Assembly (NCBI GenBank): GCA_932521035.1
Contig: OW051497.1
Location: 1,860,001-1,924,000, forward strand
Length of the DNA stretch: 64,000 nt
Reading direction: 5' to 3'
Source of the DNA: Oscheius dolichura
Taxonomy: Eukaryota > Nematoda > Chromadorea > Rhabditida > Rhabditidae
Part shown: piece by piece, positions 12,175 through 22,987 of the stretch
Layout of the letters: each line of letters opens with the position of its first letter
Numbering within the stretch: the stretch's first letter is position 1
Program-made: the position numbers and the translations under genes
The notes under the pieces: model-generated
Told to the model about the DNA's origin: nothing
What the model saw: the letters and a program-made list of their open reading frames with translations, nothing else
Database searches by the model: none

Positions 12175-12575
12175 AAATTAATTAGCTTACCAAGCAATTG
12201 AGGATCAACGAGCATAAAAATTTTTCATCTAGTGGCATTCCCTTCACCAGGATAGAATCTGACTCTTGCCCTGGGGGGAATGGTCTGCTACTGCACATGA
12301 CTGGCGTGCAATGCAGCCCAGGGGGTGGGGGTGCCCTGAATTGCCGTTTGCCCCCACCGAGAACAGCAGATCTGGCCATCGATAATATAGGCCCCTGGGG
12401 ACTGTCTGCCGATTTTGTATGGGTGCAGGCAACAAATCTTTTTCGGTCAGAGTGCCCAGGTTATGCGATGGTCCTAGGTCAGAGAAGCAGAGACTGCTGA
12501 GATTTGTCCCGTTGTTCGTAAACAAACAGGAATGGCTGCAATAGCGCGAGATTTCGTTATCGGAGAATAAATTTT
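12175..12575 (+). repeat. Duplicated hairpin-rich element, copy B
   Basis: Direct-repeat partner of 10998-11400, about 1.18 kb downstream and in the same orientation. It keeps the same nested complementary blocks (CCCAGGGG/CCCCTGGG and GTGGGGG/CCCCCAC) and the same TTCGGnCAGAGTGCCCAGG stretch near its end. The sequence between the two copies (11400-12175) holds no gene I can support. Confidence 0.6.
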
Positions 12576-12714
12576 CTCTTCTTTCTGGAGAAAATTCTGA
12601 GTTTGGAGAGATAACCCTAGAAAGTTGAGGTTCTGACAAGGAACAGCCCCTCCCTCCACGGACTGCGAGGTTTTCAACCGTATTGAGACCCCCTTTTAAG
12701 ATAATTGCAAGTTA

Positions 12715-12950
12715 AGAAATGGAAGGTCAGCCCGTCCGAACTCAAAGGGATAATGACTCCGAGTAGAAGTTGCCTGATGAAGCTCCTCCTCCGCCTGCTA
12801 TTATTGTTGCTGCAGCATCCCGCACAACACTTAGTAGCAAACATTGCCAGTTCAACGATAAAGAGCTTATCATCCTTGTAGCCCATTCGGGACCTAGAAA
12901 GAAACTCCTTCCAGATGCAAGTAACATCTTTATTATTTAAAGAAAACTAT
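12715..12950 (+). pseudogene. Broken copy of the small membrane gene at 8111-8412
   Basis: On the plus strand the text reads LPDEAPPPPAIIV, matching the tail LPDEAPPPPAVIV of the gene at 8111-8412. Upstream bases also align with that gene's second exon (AAGGTCAGCCC...) with small insertions. The first exon with the membrane span is absent and the frame upstream is broken. It is an inverted, truncated duplicate. Confidence 0.6.
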
Positions 12951-13042
12951 CGTTTCGCACAACAGACACCGCTCGTTTATTATTCACAGCAGGCACCGTT
13001 CATTTACTATTCTCCGTGTGAGTGAGTTCGCCATCTGATTTA

Positions 13043-14226
13043 TCAGTTCTGAGTTTTAACAGAGATCATAGCAGAGGGTCTTTTCCCTTGACTCAAAATA
13101 TATCGTCGATATGGCTGAGTGCTACAAACAACAGTTAAAAAGTGTGTAGTTGAATAGAGTGAAGGGAGGCTCAGTATAATAGTTGTCAATTCTCGCTGAA
13201 TCAGATCCAACTGAAATGCTGCAACATCGAGCACGAGTGGAAGAATTTGAAGTACTATCAGTTGTGTACAAATTGCCGCACAGAGGAGGAGAACAGGAAT
13301 AATTCCCTAGAGAATATATATAGGAGAAATATGTGGTTACCTGTAGAATTAATGAAGTTAATTGACTCTGATGAAGTTTCACAGCGCGGGTACTTTGAGA
13401 TGTTGCCAAATTTTTAAGAAAAGTTTTAATCTGAAGCCTTCTACTTATTCTTGAGTTGGAAGGCATACTCTATAGACAGCTTTGAAAATATAAATGGATA
13501 AAAATAGAGAAAAAGCTATACAATACAAGAACAACGTCAGAAATTCATTATTCTTTTCAGGGATAATGACACAAAACACCGCGTAATCAGGGTCGTAGGT
13601 TGAATTCTTCTGAATTTTTGGCCTGTATAGCTAAAAATTGACCAGGTACCTCTTTTAAATATTGGGTAACTGCTACTTCATCCGATAATGTTCCATTATA
13701 AAGAGGGATAAATAAGAAAAACATACACGTTGTGAACGCGAAATGAAGAACGTGTAAGGCCAGGTAGACGGGCTTTGTGTCAAATTCGAATACGGAATAT
13801 TCTCTCCAGACAAAGCTGGCAACTATTGTAAGACCAATTATTGCCATACTTAAAAATACCAACGGCTGAAATAGATGTTGTGAGCTGTAGACTGCCCCTT
13901 TGAAGTGTGAAATACCTACCCCAAGATAATTGCCAGAATGAAGGAAGAACAATCCAAGGATTCCGACGAACTGTACTCCATAAGCACTTGGAAGTGGTAC
14001 GGGGCACGTTAGAAAACTATACACAAGATCGAATTGATAAAAACCGAGCTATACAAAGAATATTCTCCAGATAAGGGGCGACTAAACTCACAGCAACTGA
14101 CAACATAATGTACTTGTATTTCCGCATAGCTGGCGTACTTTTTGTCAAGATTATGTAACAGAGAAAAATAGTCAAAAAGGTCGTTGGGAAGAGCATAATA
14201 ATAGCGTAGATTCGGAGCCACGGCAT
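13043..14226 (-). CDS. Srh-type seven-transmembrane chemoreceptor
   Basis: Predicted chemosensory GPCR of the nematode Srh/Str group. Exons at 14092-14226, 13920-14048, 13650-13865, one ending at 13609, one ending near 13341, and 13043-13306. Exon 1 encodes the first helix and the TPAMRKYKYIML turn typical of Srh (TPKKMKxYK). Exon 2 carries the second and third helices (FYQFDLVYSFLTCPVPLP). The end has RRLQIKTFLKNLATSQ, a long sixth helix, and PSLYSTTHFLTVVCSTQPYR, close to the family's STIVMIxxxxPYR signature. Between helix 5 and the RRLQ exon (about 13470-13480) the simplest reading shifts frame by one base. A splice ending in ATAGAG restores the frame but removes helix 5. So the gene may be a recent pseudogene or carry an unusual intron. 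Confidence 0.72.
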
Positions 14227-14759
14227 AATGAGGTGAACAAAACAAGAAAAAAGTCGAGCTTACATCATGTTTTCACCTGCCGTGGTGATTATTCGGTATT
14301 TGCGTATCTGAATCGTTTAAGAGAACAGCTTAATCATGATTGCAGTCAAGGGTAGTGACGCACTGTGATATTAGAATTACAAACCTTTTTAGACAATTAT
14401 TTGGGCTCCAGACAATCATTCTCGTTACAGTAATCCGATGTGTCGAGATGAAGAAGGTGTAGTACCGCGTGTTGTGACAAGCAAGACAAGGCCCCTTTTC
14501 TTAGAGTCCTCCATATCGCAGAGGTGTTTCAACATTGCTCTCGAATGTCCCTTTACACTGTTCCATTGGTTCAAAAGGAGTTATTTGGTCAAGCTTGATA
14601 GGGCGCTCTTGAGAGTTGGGTTTCCAGATCACAGAAGTTTTGTTGAAGTGAACGTCATCAGGAGAAAGTCACAGCGCGACACGCATCGACTTCACAGCTA
14701 CCGACGACTATTGGCAATCAGAAGTAACTAACAAGAACCAGATAAAGTTTTTTACATGA

Positions 14760-15430
14760 GGTTTGGAAAGCACCATCAGAGGAGGAGACAATGACACAAA
14801 AACCAGACGAATCGGTGAAGGCAAACTACATCTGAACGTGAAAACGTACGTTCAAACAAATATACAAAGCGCTAAAAGCAACAAAGTGTAAGGAGTAGTA
14901 GTAAAGTGAAATCAATCTCATCAAACTAAGCAAAGGCTCTAAGAAGTAAAGATTAAAGACAACTAAAGGCAAGTGACCACGAAAAAAAAAACAAAGAGAA
15001 GGGAAACATCTTTACTCAGACTCGGTAGCGGTACTGTTCTTGTCTGCCTTCTTCTGCTGCTTCTTTTGTTTTCTTTTCCTCTTCTTCATCATGCAGCAAA
15101 GCACCAGACCGACGAAGCAATGGCAAACGTATCCATAGCACGACGCCTAAAAACAGTTAAGCAAGAGGAAATAAAAAACCGACCATTCAACTTGGCAGAA
15201 GAAGCCGAACTGAAGAGCTTAAGAAATAGGAAATGAATATATTTGACAATAGGGATAATCTCGAAATCCTTACCAGCTTTAATCCCTTTTTTGTCTTTTT
15301 GTTCACGGCGAGCCGTGCGACAACTTTCTAGTGTTCGACAACGGCACCGCGCTCACCATGAAAAATGCTGCGGAAGATACCTCACACTGCTCCATTGACT
15401 CAAAAAGTGTTCCTGAGGGAAGTGTTGCTG
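14760..15430. repeat. Segmental duplication, copy 1
   Basis: Aligns along its length with 21225-21930 in the same orientation, with many substitutions and small gaps. Shared landmarks include AGCACCA, CTCTAAGAA, the GAACTGAAGAGCTTAAGAAAT stretch and TAGGGATAATCTC. Each copy encodes the last exon of a small minus-strand gene. The stretch 15565-15830 looks like a third, shorter copy of the left part. No other gene is supported in 14227-16553. Confidence 0.65.
15012..15146 (-). CDS. Last exon of a small cysteine-rich, basic membrane protein (copy 1)
   Basis: After a TTTTTAG acceptor the exon encodes 44 residues: a hydrophobic cysteine-rich part (CHCFVGLVLCCMM) then a lysine/arginine-rich tail (KKRKRKQKKQQKKADK) and a stop. 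The paralogue at 21483-21635 keeps the same plan, cysteine spacing and acceptor. That shared plan is why this strand is preferred over the 87-codon plus-strand frame that overlaps it. Upstream exons are not resolved; an ATG in good context lies near 15395. Function unknown. Confidence 0.5.
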   Translation of the reverse strand, partial: ASCYGYVCHCFVGLVLCCMMKKRKRKQKKQQKKADKNSTATESE

Positions 15431-16553
15431 GGAGGACGGGTCAGTATATCATAGAAATCTGTGCCCAAGTCATCAAAGGGAGCCACAGAATGACACGCAG
15501 CCACGGCCGGTAAAAGCAAGAAATCTGAGAGAACCAACAGTAACCAGTTAATGTTCCTTTCAAGAAGTTTAGGCACCCCCACCAGAGGAAGAGACATCAT
15601 TACAGAAGAACAGAACCAATCCGTACTCCCAACCGATATATTTAGAAGCCTCGAAACGGAACCAGGAACAATTAGACGAGAAAGAACTTATGAAGTTTAA
15701 GAAGCACTACCACGGAGGCATCTTTACAGATGAACAATCGGCGAAGCGGGGATGTTCCTCAAGCTAGAAATGCAGGTTGAAACGAATATGGCAATATGTT
15801 GGAAGAAATAAAGGTATAGCATTGAATCGGGCTATTAAACCGAGGAACGTTATGACAATAAACACGGGTTCATTAACGAATGAACAATAAAGGTAGTCAC
15901 AGTAATGCTCATTGACTCTAGTCCTCATACCATTTCATTTCCTCGAGTATCATCCTCTCTTCCTCCAACATCTGATTGTATAACAACAGGATACATCATC
16001 AGAACATGAACCGGAACTTAAATAAGTTGCGTTTATGATGAAGAAGGGAAAAGCTTCCTAGCTACACAGAGCCCTCTCCAACATGGAAGCCGCCCCAGTT
16101 AAATAGGGTCTCTGAGAAGCGGGCTGAAAGGAGGCTGCTCTACAAAACAGAACAAGGACGGCTTCCCAGCCCATCTTAGAAGTATGCTTTCTAATTACGC
16201 AGGGTTCGCGTCAATACAAGATTGATCCCTTTTCATATTTCCAATATAAACATGCGGAATTAGTTGCTGACATTTTTTTCTCGTCCAGCAAAGTTTCCGT
16301 TGCTGTTTTTGTGTTCTCCTAGAACCCGTGCCTTCTACCCTTCTAGAGACATATCCCCAAGAATCCTGATTTATTGTATAGCAGTTTTCACAGTCTAAAA
16401 ATGAAAGCGAAATCATCAAGTTCTGGGCATTAGCTTTTTTCGCTTTTATATGCTTTTGCAAAAAAAAATAATCGATTTTTAAGATAGGATTCCGCTTTTG
16501 CCATTATCAGCTCAATTCCCGCTATTTTCCCTCCAATTTTAATAGTTTCGATA

Positions 16554-18850
16554 ATGTCTACCGCCAATGAATCTACTGTGGAAATGGAAATGGAGAATAT
16601 CGAAAATGTCCCTGAAAAAGGAGCTCAACTCATCCCAAATGGCCAAGAAAGAATGGAGGAGCCTCTGTCTCAAGCCATTGGTTGGTAGTCATTTCCTTTG
16701 ACACTTCAAACTTGAAGTAGTAGACTTTGGTCATTTACAACAGGTGCTAATTAATTTATTTCAGAAGCCGATCCCAATCCAAAAGGAGACAATCAAGCTC
16801 CGCAAGTTGGCAATGAAGAGGAGCCGGTCATTGCTCCCATAGAAGAGGGTCGCCTCGAAGGTTAGTGGTCTTTATTTTACCTTGGGAAAAAATATTCACT
16901 GTATTTTTTGTAGGCATTGTTGCCTTTCATAAAGTGCTTCCTAATCCATATGTTACAGAAGCCGTAGCTGCCTTTGAAGAAGGAATACAGGAAAGAGCAG
17001 CAGTCGTCGTCGCAGCAATTCCAAACACCAGGAAACGCCGCCTTGGTTGGTTGTCTTTTCACTATCAATCCAACAATCTCCATTTTACTTTTCGGGCAGT
17101 CGATTTTCCCCTTCAACATATCCCACATCCCTTTTATTATAGAAAAGTCTGCTCTCAATGAGGAAGAATTGGCCGACGACGACGGAGACTTCGTCCCTCC
17201 GGCACGGAACACCCGAAGCCGACGATACGTTCCTGATGGTTAGTACTCTTTGCTTCAGCGTTTGAAACAGTTTTTTTGTCCTTTACAAGGGAAGTGCACC
17301 AACTGGCGGTGACCGATTTGGCTGATAATATGCCAGGATGTAGGCCTATGTGAAGTGTGTACAGCACACAAAAAATTGGCTGCTATATTGGCCATTTGGA
17401 GGAGTTAGGCCATTTTGAAGGTCAAAAACCTGCTATTTTGACTCATTTTCTCGCCTTCATAACTTTTGATCCTTAGATACTAGAAGCCCCCTGTTAGTTT
17501 CTGCATAGGCCGAATGACCTGCTTAATAAGCACAGCACAAAAAAGAGCCGCCCTCCCTCGATAATTTTGAGCAATTCCATGAAATTCGCGAAACAGCCTC
17601 CGAGCTGGTTTTCCAAGATCAGCCAAATCGGTCGCCGCCAGTTGGTGCACTTCCCTTGTTAGTGTAGCAGTTCTTTTGCCTATTTTGTATCTTATAATTT
17701 ACAAATTATAGAAGCTGGCCGCGCTGCTGAAGACAAAGTGGTTCCTCCAGCTGCTACACACAACGCCCCCACCAGAAGAAACAGACCTGGTTGGTATTCC
17801 TTCCTTTTCCTCAATGCAACTTAAAAATATTTTATGTTGCCCCTTTTGCCCTTTCAGCATCCCATTAAAATATATTTTAGCTCCCGTCGAGGAGGATGAT
17901 GAGGCTCTTGAAGTAGTCGCCGCGCCAGCCCCCCTTCGATCCTGTCTCGCAAGACGCCAACAGCCGGAGGGAGAGCGACGAACTGGTTAGTGTTGACTCT
18001 CTGAACGAAATATTCCTTGCCCATTCCATTTTCTGCTCAATTAGCATAATTTAGCAGCTGCTTGGTCACACATTTAATTGTCAGTTTTTGTCATTTAGGC
18101 TTATTCACAATACAGCGAGTTGTTTCAGTTCGAATCGGTGGAGCAGAAGACCAAGAAGAGGTTGAAATGATCAATCCCCGCCACTTGAGGAGAAACGGTT
18201 AGTGATTTTCCTTTACTGATTGAAAGGGCCGTCTTTTTCCTTTTATGCAGTTCACTTGTAATACAATAGCGCATAATTTACTTTTGTAGCAGCTGCTGGA
18301 GCTGATCAAGAAGGGGAGCGAGAAGAAAACGGAGAACAACAAAGAGGAGGATTCCCAAGAATACAGGGCCCTAATCGAGGAAGGGAAAACGGAAACGAGC
18401 CAGAGGCGAGAGACCCCCGAAAGATGCTTGTTACAAGAGAGCATATCGAGATGCTCAGAGCTGAAAGGGTGAGGGTCCAGGTGTCCTATGGGGGCATGAT
18501 GGCCCACGGCGGTAAATCACTCATGTTCCAGGAAACAAATTTTAATTTAGGTCGGTATAGAGCTGAAGCTGCTGCAGCTGCAGCCGCCGCTGCAGAAAGA
18601 GCAGCCGCCGCCGCAGAAAGGGTAGCAGAAGAAGAAAGAGCTGCTGAGGCGCCTGCCCCTCCAGGTTTGAGTATTTTCATATTTTCAAACATTGTATAAT
18701 TTAGTCGAACGGAATCGAAGAGGAAGAGCGGCCAGCCAAGCACCAAGAAATCAAGGAGCATCTGGCTCGACCAGTTTGTCTGTCTATTATACTGATTGTT
18801 AATCAATTTTAGCTCGCAGCCGGTCGAAGTCAGTTGCCCGGCGCGACTGA
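16554..18850 (+). CDS. Low-complexity, charged protein built from symmetric phase-1 exons
   Basis: Eleven exons join in frame; every intron I can place interrupts a codon after its first base, so each internal exon is a symmetric module. Many exons begin with codons for E/A or S and end on arginine- or proline-rich text (for example EAVAAFEEGIQERAAVVVAA, NTRSRRYVPD, RRNRP). One exon is an alanine/glutamate run (RYRAEAAAAAAAAAERAAAA), and the protein ends TRSRSKSVARRD. No folded domain is recognisable; the composition suggests a disordered, possibly nuclear, protein. Start at the first ATG of an exon that opens with MSTANESTVEMEME. The intron 17239-17711 is long because it contains a foldback element. 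Family unknown. Confidence 0.6.
17285..17659. mobile_element. Foldback/MITE-like element with 42-base inverted termini
   Basis: ACAAGGGAAGTGCACCAACT and the following bases at 17285-17326 recur as the reverse complement at 17618-17659 with one mismatch. The 375-base element has no coding capacity and lies inside an intron of the surrounding gene. I could not identify a convincing target-site duplication, so the superfamily is open. Confidence 0.75.
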
Positions 18851-19898
18851 CACTTGTGAGTTCTGGACATCTCTGCTCTCAATGCCTCTTTCTCGTGATA
18901 TTGGTTTTTTCTCAACTCTTGGCAACGAATAAACTATTACAATGTTTCTGTATCCTTTACCTTTCCATTACAATGAATGATCCTATAAAAAACATAGGCC
19001 AAACTGAGTAAAGCATTTATTTTTCCAATGACATATCGAATCGAATTATGCCAATTACGCTGAAGACGAAGATGAATTGAAGAAAGGGCCTTCTGCGAAG
19101 AAACAATCATGATCCCGTCGAGTTCCTCGGGCTATCTAGCAGGTCTTGCTTTTCTTATTGAACCGGGTTTAGAGCAAGCAAAGTTCACTAGGCACGTCAG
19201 AAAATACCCTATGCTTGATAAATTTGTATCCGAGCTTTCCTCCCTGCCTATCAAGAATATTCTTGGGATCTTCACTGTGCTGCCAGATGTGTCGAGTCGT
19301 CTGACACGTGTCAGGCGGCGCTTTTATAGGGCTCTGTGAGAATACGGGGAGATCATAATGAGCGGGGCACGTCACCTACGCCTACAAGGGGAAAACAATA
19401 TCACGATGACGTCGTGACACTGCCTGCCCAATTCAGTATCAACTCGTTCTGTTTTCCACAAAAGGATCAGGTTTTCCTCTCGGCTCTGGTTATCACTTCG
19501 TTCATCCGCGATAATTCACGAAGAAAACATATTTTGAGGCCAACAGCTTTCCAGGAGGAGCCAGTGACTGGTGAACTGAATCATCGTGGGAACGTGGAGG
19601 CGGAGAGAAAAAGAGGGAGAGATGGAGGAGATGCAGGGGCACGCACTGCCCCGCTGCCTGTGCTGATCGCTCGTCATAAAAAATCAATGTGGTCTGCAGG
19701 CCCACTTGTGCAGTGTCGGCTTCTTCGTTCTCGCGTCAGTTTGAAAACCATAACGGGTCAACGCGCACTCCGTCGTTCGTCTTGTTTACCTACGATACTC
19801 CTCCTCCTCCTTCTCGCATTTTCCTATCCCTGCTTGAGCTTAACCCACTACAATTTGTATTCTTTTTGCACTTTCCCTAAATAAAAAACGTTTTGCAG
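18851..19898. other. Intergenic region between two plus-strand genes
   Basis: A short frame near 19058-19110 ending in KKGPSAKKQS and another of 76 codons at 19109-19339 are open but unsupported. A likely promoter lies near 19301-19330 (listed separately). A TTTTGCAG acceptor sits directly before the next start codon at 19899. Confidence 0.4.
19301..19330 (+). promoter_or_regulatory. Palindromic E-box followed by a TATA-like box
   Basis: CTGACACGTGTCAG (19301-19314) is a perfect 14-base palindrome centred on CACGTG. A TTTTATAGGG motif follows about 8 bases later. The spacing suits a core promoter for a plus-strand transcript starting near 19350, possibly that of the chromodomain-like gene. 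Confidence 0.35.
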
Positions 19899-20996
19899 AT
19901 GGTTCGACCCCGTAGTGTGGAAGCGGTTGTAACCCGCCGTCATGGCCCGTGGGGCAGGCAGTACCTTATAAAATACAAGGTAACATTTACAGATATGTTT
20001 CTTCATTATTTTTTGTTTGTAGGACAGCGACACGTCCGAATGGATCTCTCCCGAAGAGTTCGGGACTTTATATTTGGAAGATAAGCTGGTTGGTCTTTAA
20101 CTTTACGTTAAAGGGGGCCCAGGGACCCGTTGTCTTGACCCTTCGCATGTTTGCAAGCAAATTTATGCTCCGGGGCGTTCAGTTATCCTATCTTTCGGCA
20201 GGCTTCCTCTCCATTATTGCCCATTTACGGGTTTGAGCCCGTTACCGCCTATTATAACAATCTATTTCACTTCAGTTATAGCTTAATCAGTTTTTCAGAG
20301 GGAGAACGATGCAAAGGAAGCCGCCGATAGGAAGCGCTCCGCGCCGGTGAAGAGGGTTTGTTGCGGTTTAGAAGCTATTAATGCACGTTTTTCAGTCGAG
20401 CTCGCCTGTCCAAAAGAATGAGGCTTTCCATGGGCATGCCCAGAGCGCCCCGAAAAGGAGCTGGGGAGGGCGCCCCGCCAGCCCTCCAAGAAAACGAGAT
20501 TGCCCAGGTGAGAAAGCCATGCCGAGACGAAGAAATGGTATGATTTCATTTAAAATTGGGTAGTCGTCCGTTTTCAGATGAAGAGAGAATTACGAAAGAG
20601 CTCATTTTGGAGAACCGGGCTGCGCAATCGTGGTCCAAAGGGTTGGTTTGATAAAACGCCAACTTTAATTTAATCACTGATTTTTCAGACGTCACGCTCC
20701 ATGTAGTAGTCACACCAGGTACATTGCCCTTTACATCTTTCTGCTATATATCAATTTTAGAAGCTCTTTGAACTGCTCCTCTACGTCGAACACTGCACGA
20801 GCTACTTCATCCGACGGTGGATCATCCAGTGGCTCTTTTGGCCCGGGCCGCACCAGCTTCGCTTCTTCAAGGGGTATTCCCCCGATCCCTTGTCGTTTCG
20901 ACTTTCCCCGGTAATTTTATTTGTTTCAGTAATTTTCTCCCTCGTTATTTCCTCATTCCTTTGTAATTTCTTCTGTCTTCTTTCAGTAAAGCGTAA
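19899..20996 (+). CDS. Chromodomain-like protein with disordered basic tail
   Basis: The first two exons encode VEAVVTRRHGPWGRQYLIKY and DSDTSEWISPEEF, joined across a 42-base intron. This resembles the start of a chromodomain (VExIxxRRxxxxxxxYLVKW...WEPxxN), with I-K-Y and W-I-S-P-E-E-F in the expected places. One of the three aromatic cage positions looks changed, so methyl-lysine binding is uncertain. Later exons encode arginine/serine/proline-rich text without a fold. The 3' end is uncertain: I splice to a TAAAGCG acceptor ending at 20996, but an unspliced frame stays open further. The start follows a TTTTGCAG acceptor. HP1/CEC-like nuclear function is inferred only from this short match. 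Confidence 0.45.
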
Positions 20997-21224
20997 TCGT
21001 TTTTGTTTCTTTGCGTACCAAACCCCGAAAACGCCTGGAAAATGAATCTTCGATTGGGTGGTTCTTTGACCTACTACCGTACTTCAGCAAATAGACGCCG
21101 CCTCGGGGGATAACATGGAAGAATGGGCATATGGAGGAAGAAAAATTATCGCATAACAGGATTGAATTGGTGGTTAGTCTACGAGTCGTGCTACGGCTTT
21201 CCAGAATTCTGAACGGCGAAGAGA

Positions 21225-21930
21225 AGAAGAAGCACCAAAAGGAGGAGAAATGATTACAGAGGAAGCAGGCCAATCGGAAAGGCAGGCACTATTAATACTT
21301 GAAAATGTATGTTGAAACAAATACACCAAACCGTTGACAGCAATAAAAGTGTAAGAAGGTAACGGTAAAGTGGAATAAATCTCAACAAACTAAACAAAGA
21401 CTCTAAGAACTAAATGATAGAGACAACTAAATACAAGTGATCACGAAAAAACAAAGACAACAGTGAACATATGAACATATCTTTATTCCAAGTTGGAGGA
21501 CGTCGCTGAAGAAGTGTCCATCCTCTTCTTCTCCGCCTTCCTCTGTCTCCTCTGCTGCTTTCTCTTGCGTTTTTTCATGAAGATGCAAAGCATCAGGCCG
21601 GCGAAACAGTGGCAAATGCAGTTGAAACAAGTGGGCTAAAAGTAGCTAAGCAAGAGCAAATAAAAAACCGACCATTTCACGGAAAGAAGAAGCCGAACTG
21701 AAGAGCTTAAGAAATGAGAAATGAATATTTTTGACCCTAGGGATAATCTCCAAAGCCTTAACAGGTTTAAGCCTTTTTTGGCTTTTTGTTAACTGCGAGC
21801 CGTGCGACGACTTTCCAGTGGTATCGACCATGGCACCGTGCTCCCCATGAAAAATGATGCCGAATGATACCTCACAAGACCTCATAGGGCAAAAAAGTGT
21901 ATTGGTCAGACCTGAGGAAGTTTTGCCGGG
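21225..21930. repeat. Segmental duplication, copy 2
   Basis: Partner of 14760-15430, about 6.5 kb away, same orientation. The rest of 20997-22715 shows no gene I can support apart from the exon listed at 21483-21635. Confidence 0.65.
21483..21635 (-). CDS. Last exon of a small cysteine-rich, basic membrane protein (copy 2)
   Basis: Fifty residues after a CTACTTTTAG acceptor: CNCICHCFAGLMLCIFM then a KKRKRKQQRRQRKAEKKR tail and a short serine-rich end. It parallels the exon at 15012-15146 in cysteine spacing and charge. An upstream frame with an ATG at 21885 is open into the intron and may include exon 1. The function is unknown. Confidence 0.5.
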   Translation of the reverse strand, partial: PTCFNCICHCFAGLMLCIFMKKRKRKQQRRQRKAEKKRMDTSSATSSNLE

Positions 21931-22715
21931 AGGTTAAGCCTGTAGATCATTTTTTTGTACATTGTTTCAGGGTCATTGTTGCTGAACATAGAATAACTGA
22001 AAGTGTCTGTCCTTACAACAAAATGAGCCAGCCTTTGTCTACCTGCCTGTCCCTTATCATAATATCAAGTGGATATCCCGCCTTCCGAAAGTTATTTTTG
22101 AACTGCGCAGGTGGCTCTTCTCCGTCCTCCGAAATCTTCTTTGGCCTGAAGAGCAGACGAAAAATAGCATTGTGAAAGGCTTCCATTCCTGCAAACAAGT
22201 TCGATCCCGCAGCCAATCATCCTTGGAGACGAAACCAAGGATTATTGGCTGTGATACTGTTTAAAAGCAGATGATAAACGGTGATAAGCATCAGACAGCG
22301 ATTACTGTAGATAACAGTGGTTCTTAGCAAGACAAGAGTAGCTAAAGTAGACATTTCAATAAGGTGGAAAGAAGTGATAACTTCTGTAATTAGCAGAAAC
22401 GTTCAATAAGAAGACAGATTGCTTGGAAGTGGACTCCGGAGGTCATAAGCTGCCTGTGTCACTGGCTAGAGACACATGTATGCGGCGGAAGCGCTGGAGG
22501 AAGGTCATATGACACAATGTTCAGGCTGCCTTTACCCGTGGTCCTTTGAAAAGGGAGCTTTTAAACAGGCCCCGTAGTTTGGTTATCAGCTTGTTGCGCA
22601 GATGAATGGAATTCCCGAATGCCTAGAAAAGGTAAAAACAGAGCGGCTAACATTGTCTTTTATTGAAAATGATCACCAAAACATAGAGGTAGAACAACAT
22701 GAGTTTAGATATTCT

Positions 22716-22987
22716 CTAATACAACATCCTTCTGCACCAATTATCGAACTTGTCGCCAATACTAGGAACTTCTCTTTTGCCAATAACTCCGCCAACCTCC
22801 ACAAAGACGAAGTCGTCTGGAGTAAACTTCCTACCGAACCTCTGAATTAAGTGTGGCTTAAAACTGAATACTCCTATACCTTCATAAAGATTTCTTGGTA
22901 TTTATAGTGCCCATAGTAGAGAGCCGTAATAGGCACAGCAGCCGCGAAGAGAGCAGCGAGAATCCCAAGGATGATTCCCAAAACCAT
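22716..22987 (-). CDS. Small single-pass membrane protein, unrecognised
   Basis: Two exons (22880-22987 and 22716-22841) join across a 38-base intron in phase 0 to 77 residues. The N-terminal span VLGIILGILAALFAAAVPI is followed by a tyrosine-rich stretch (ALYYGHYKYQEIF) and a polar tail (RFGRKFTPDDFVFVEVGG). Clean splice sites and a compact plan match the other small membrane genes in this window. No family recognised. Confidence 0.55.

Noticed and set aside
11005-12500. A pair of similar open frames (107 and 100 codons) in the duplicated hairpin element, looking like paralogous proteins
   Set aside because: The slow-changing core coincides with base-paired blocks, the few differences change amino acids as often as not, and there are no splice signals or start context. 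Structure explains the conservation better.
14973-15236. Plus-strand 87-codon frame with a leucine-rich span
   Set aside because: The paralogous segment at 21.4 kb does not keep this frame, while the minus-strand exon is kept in both.
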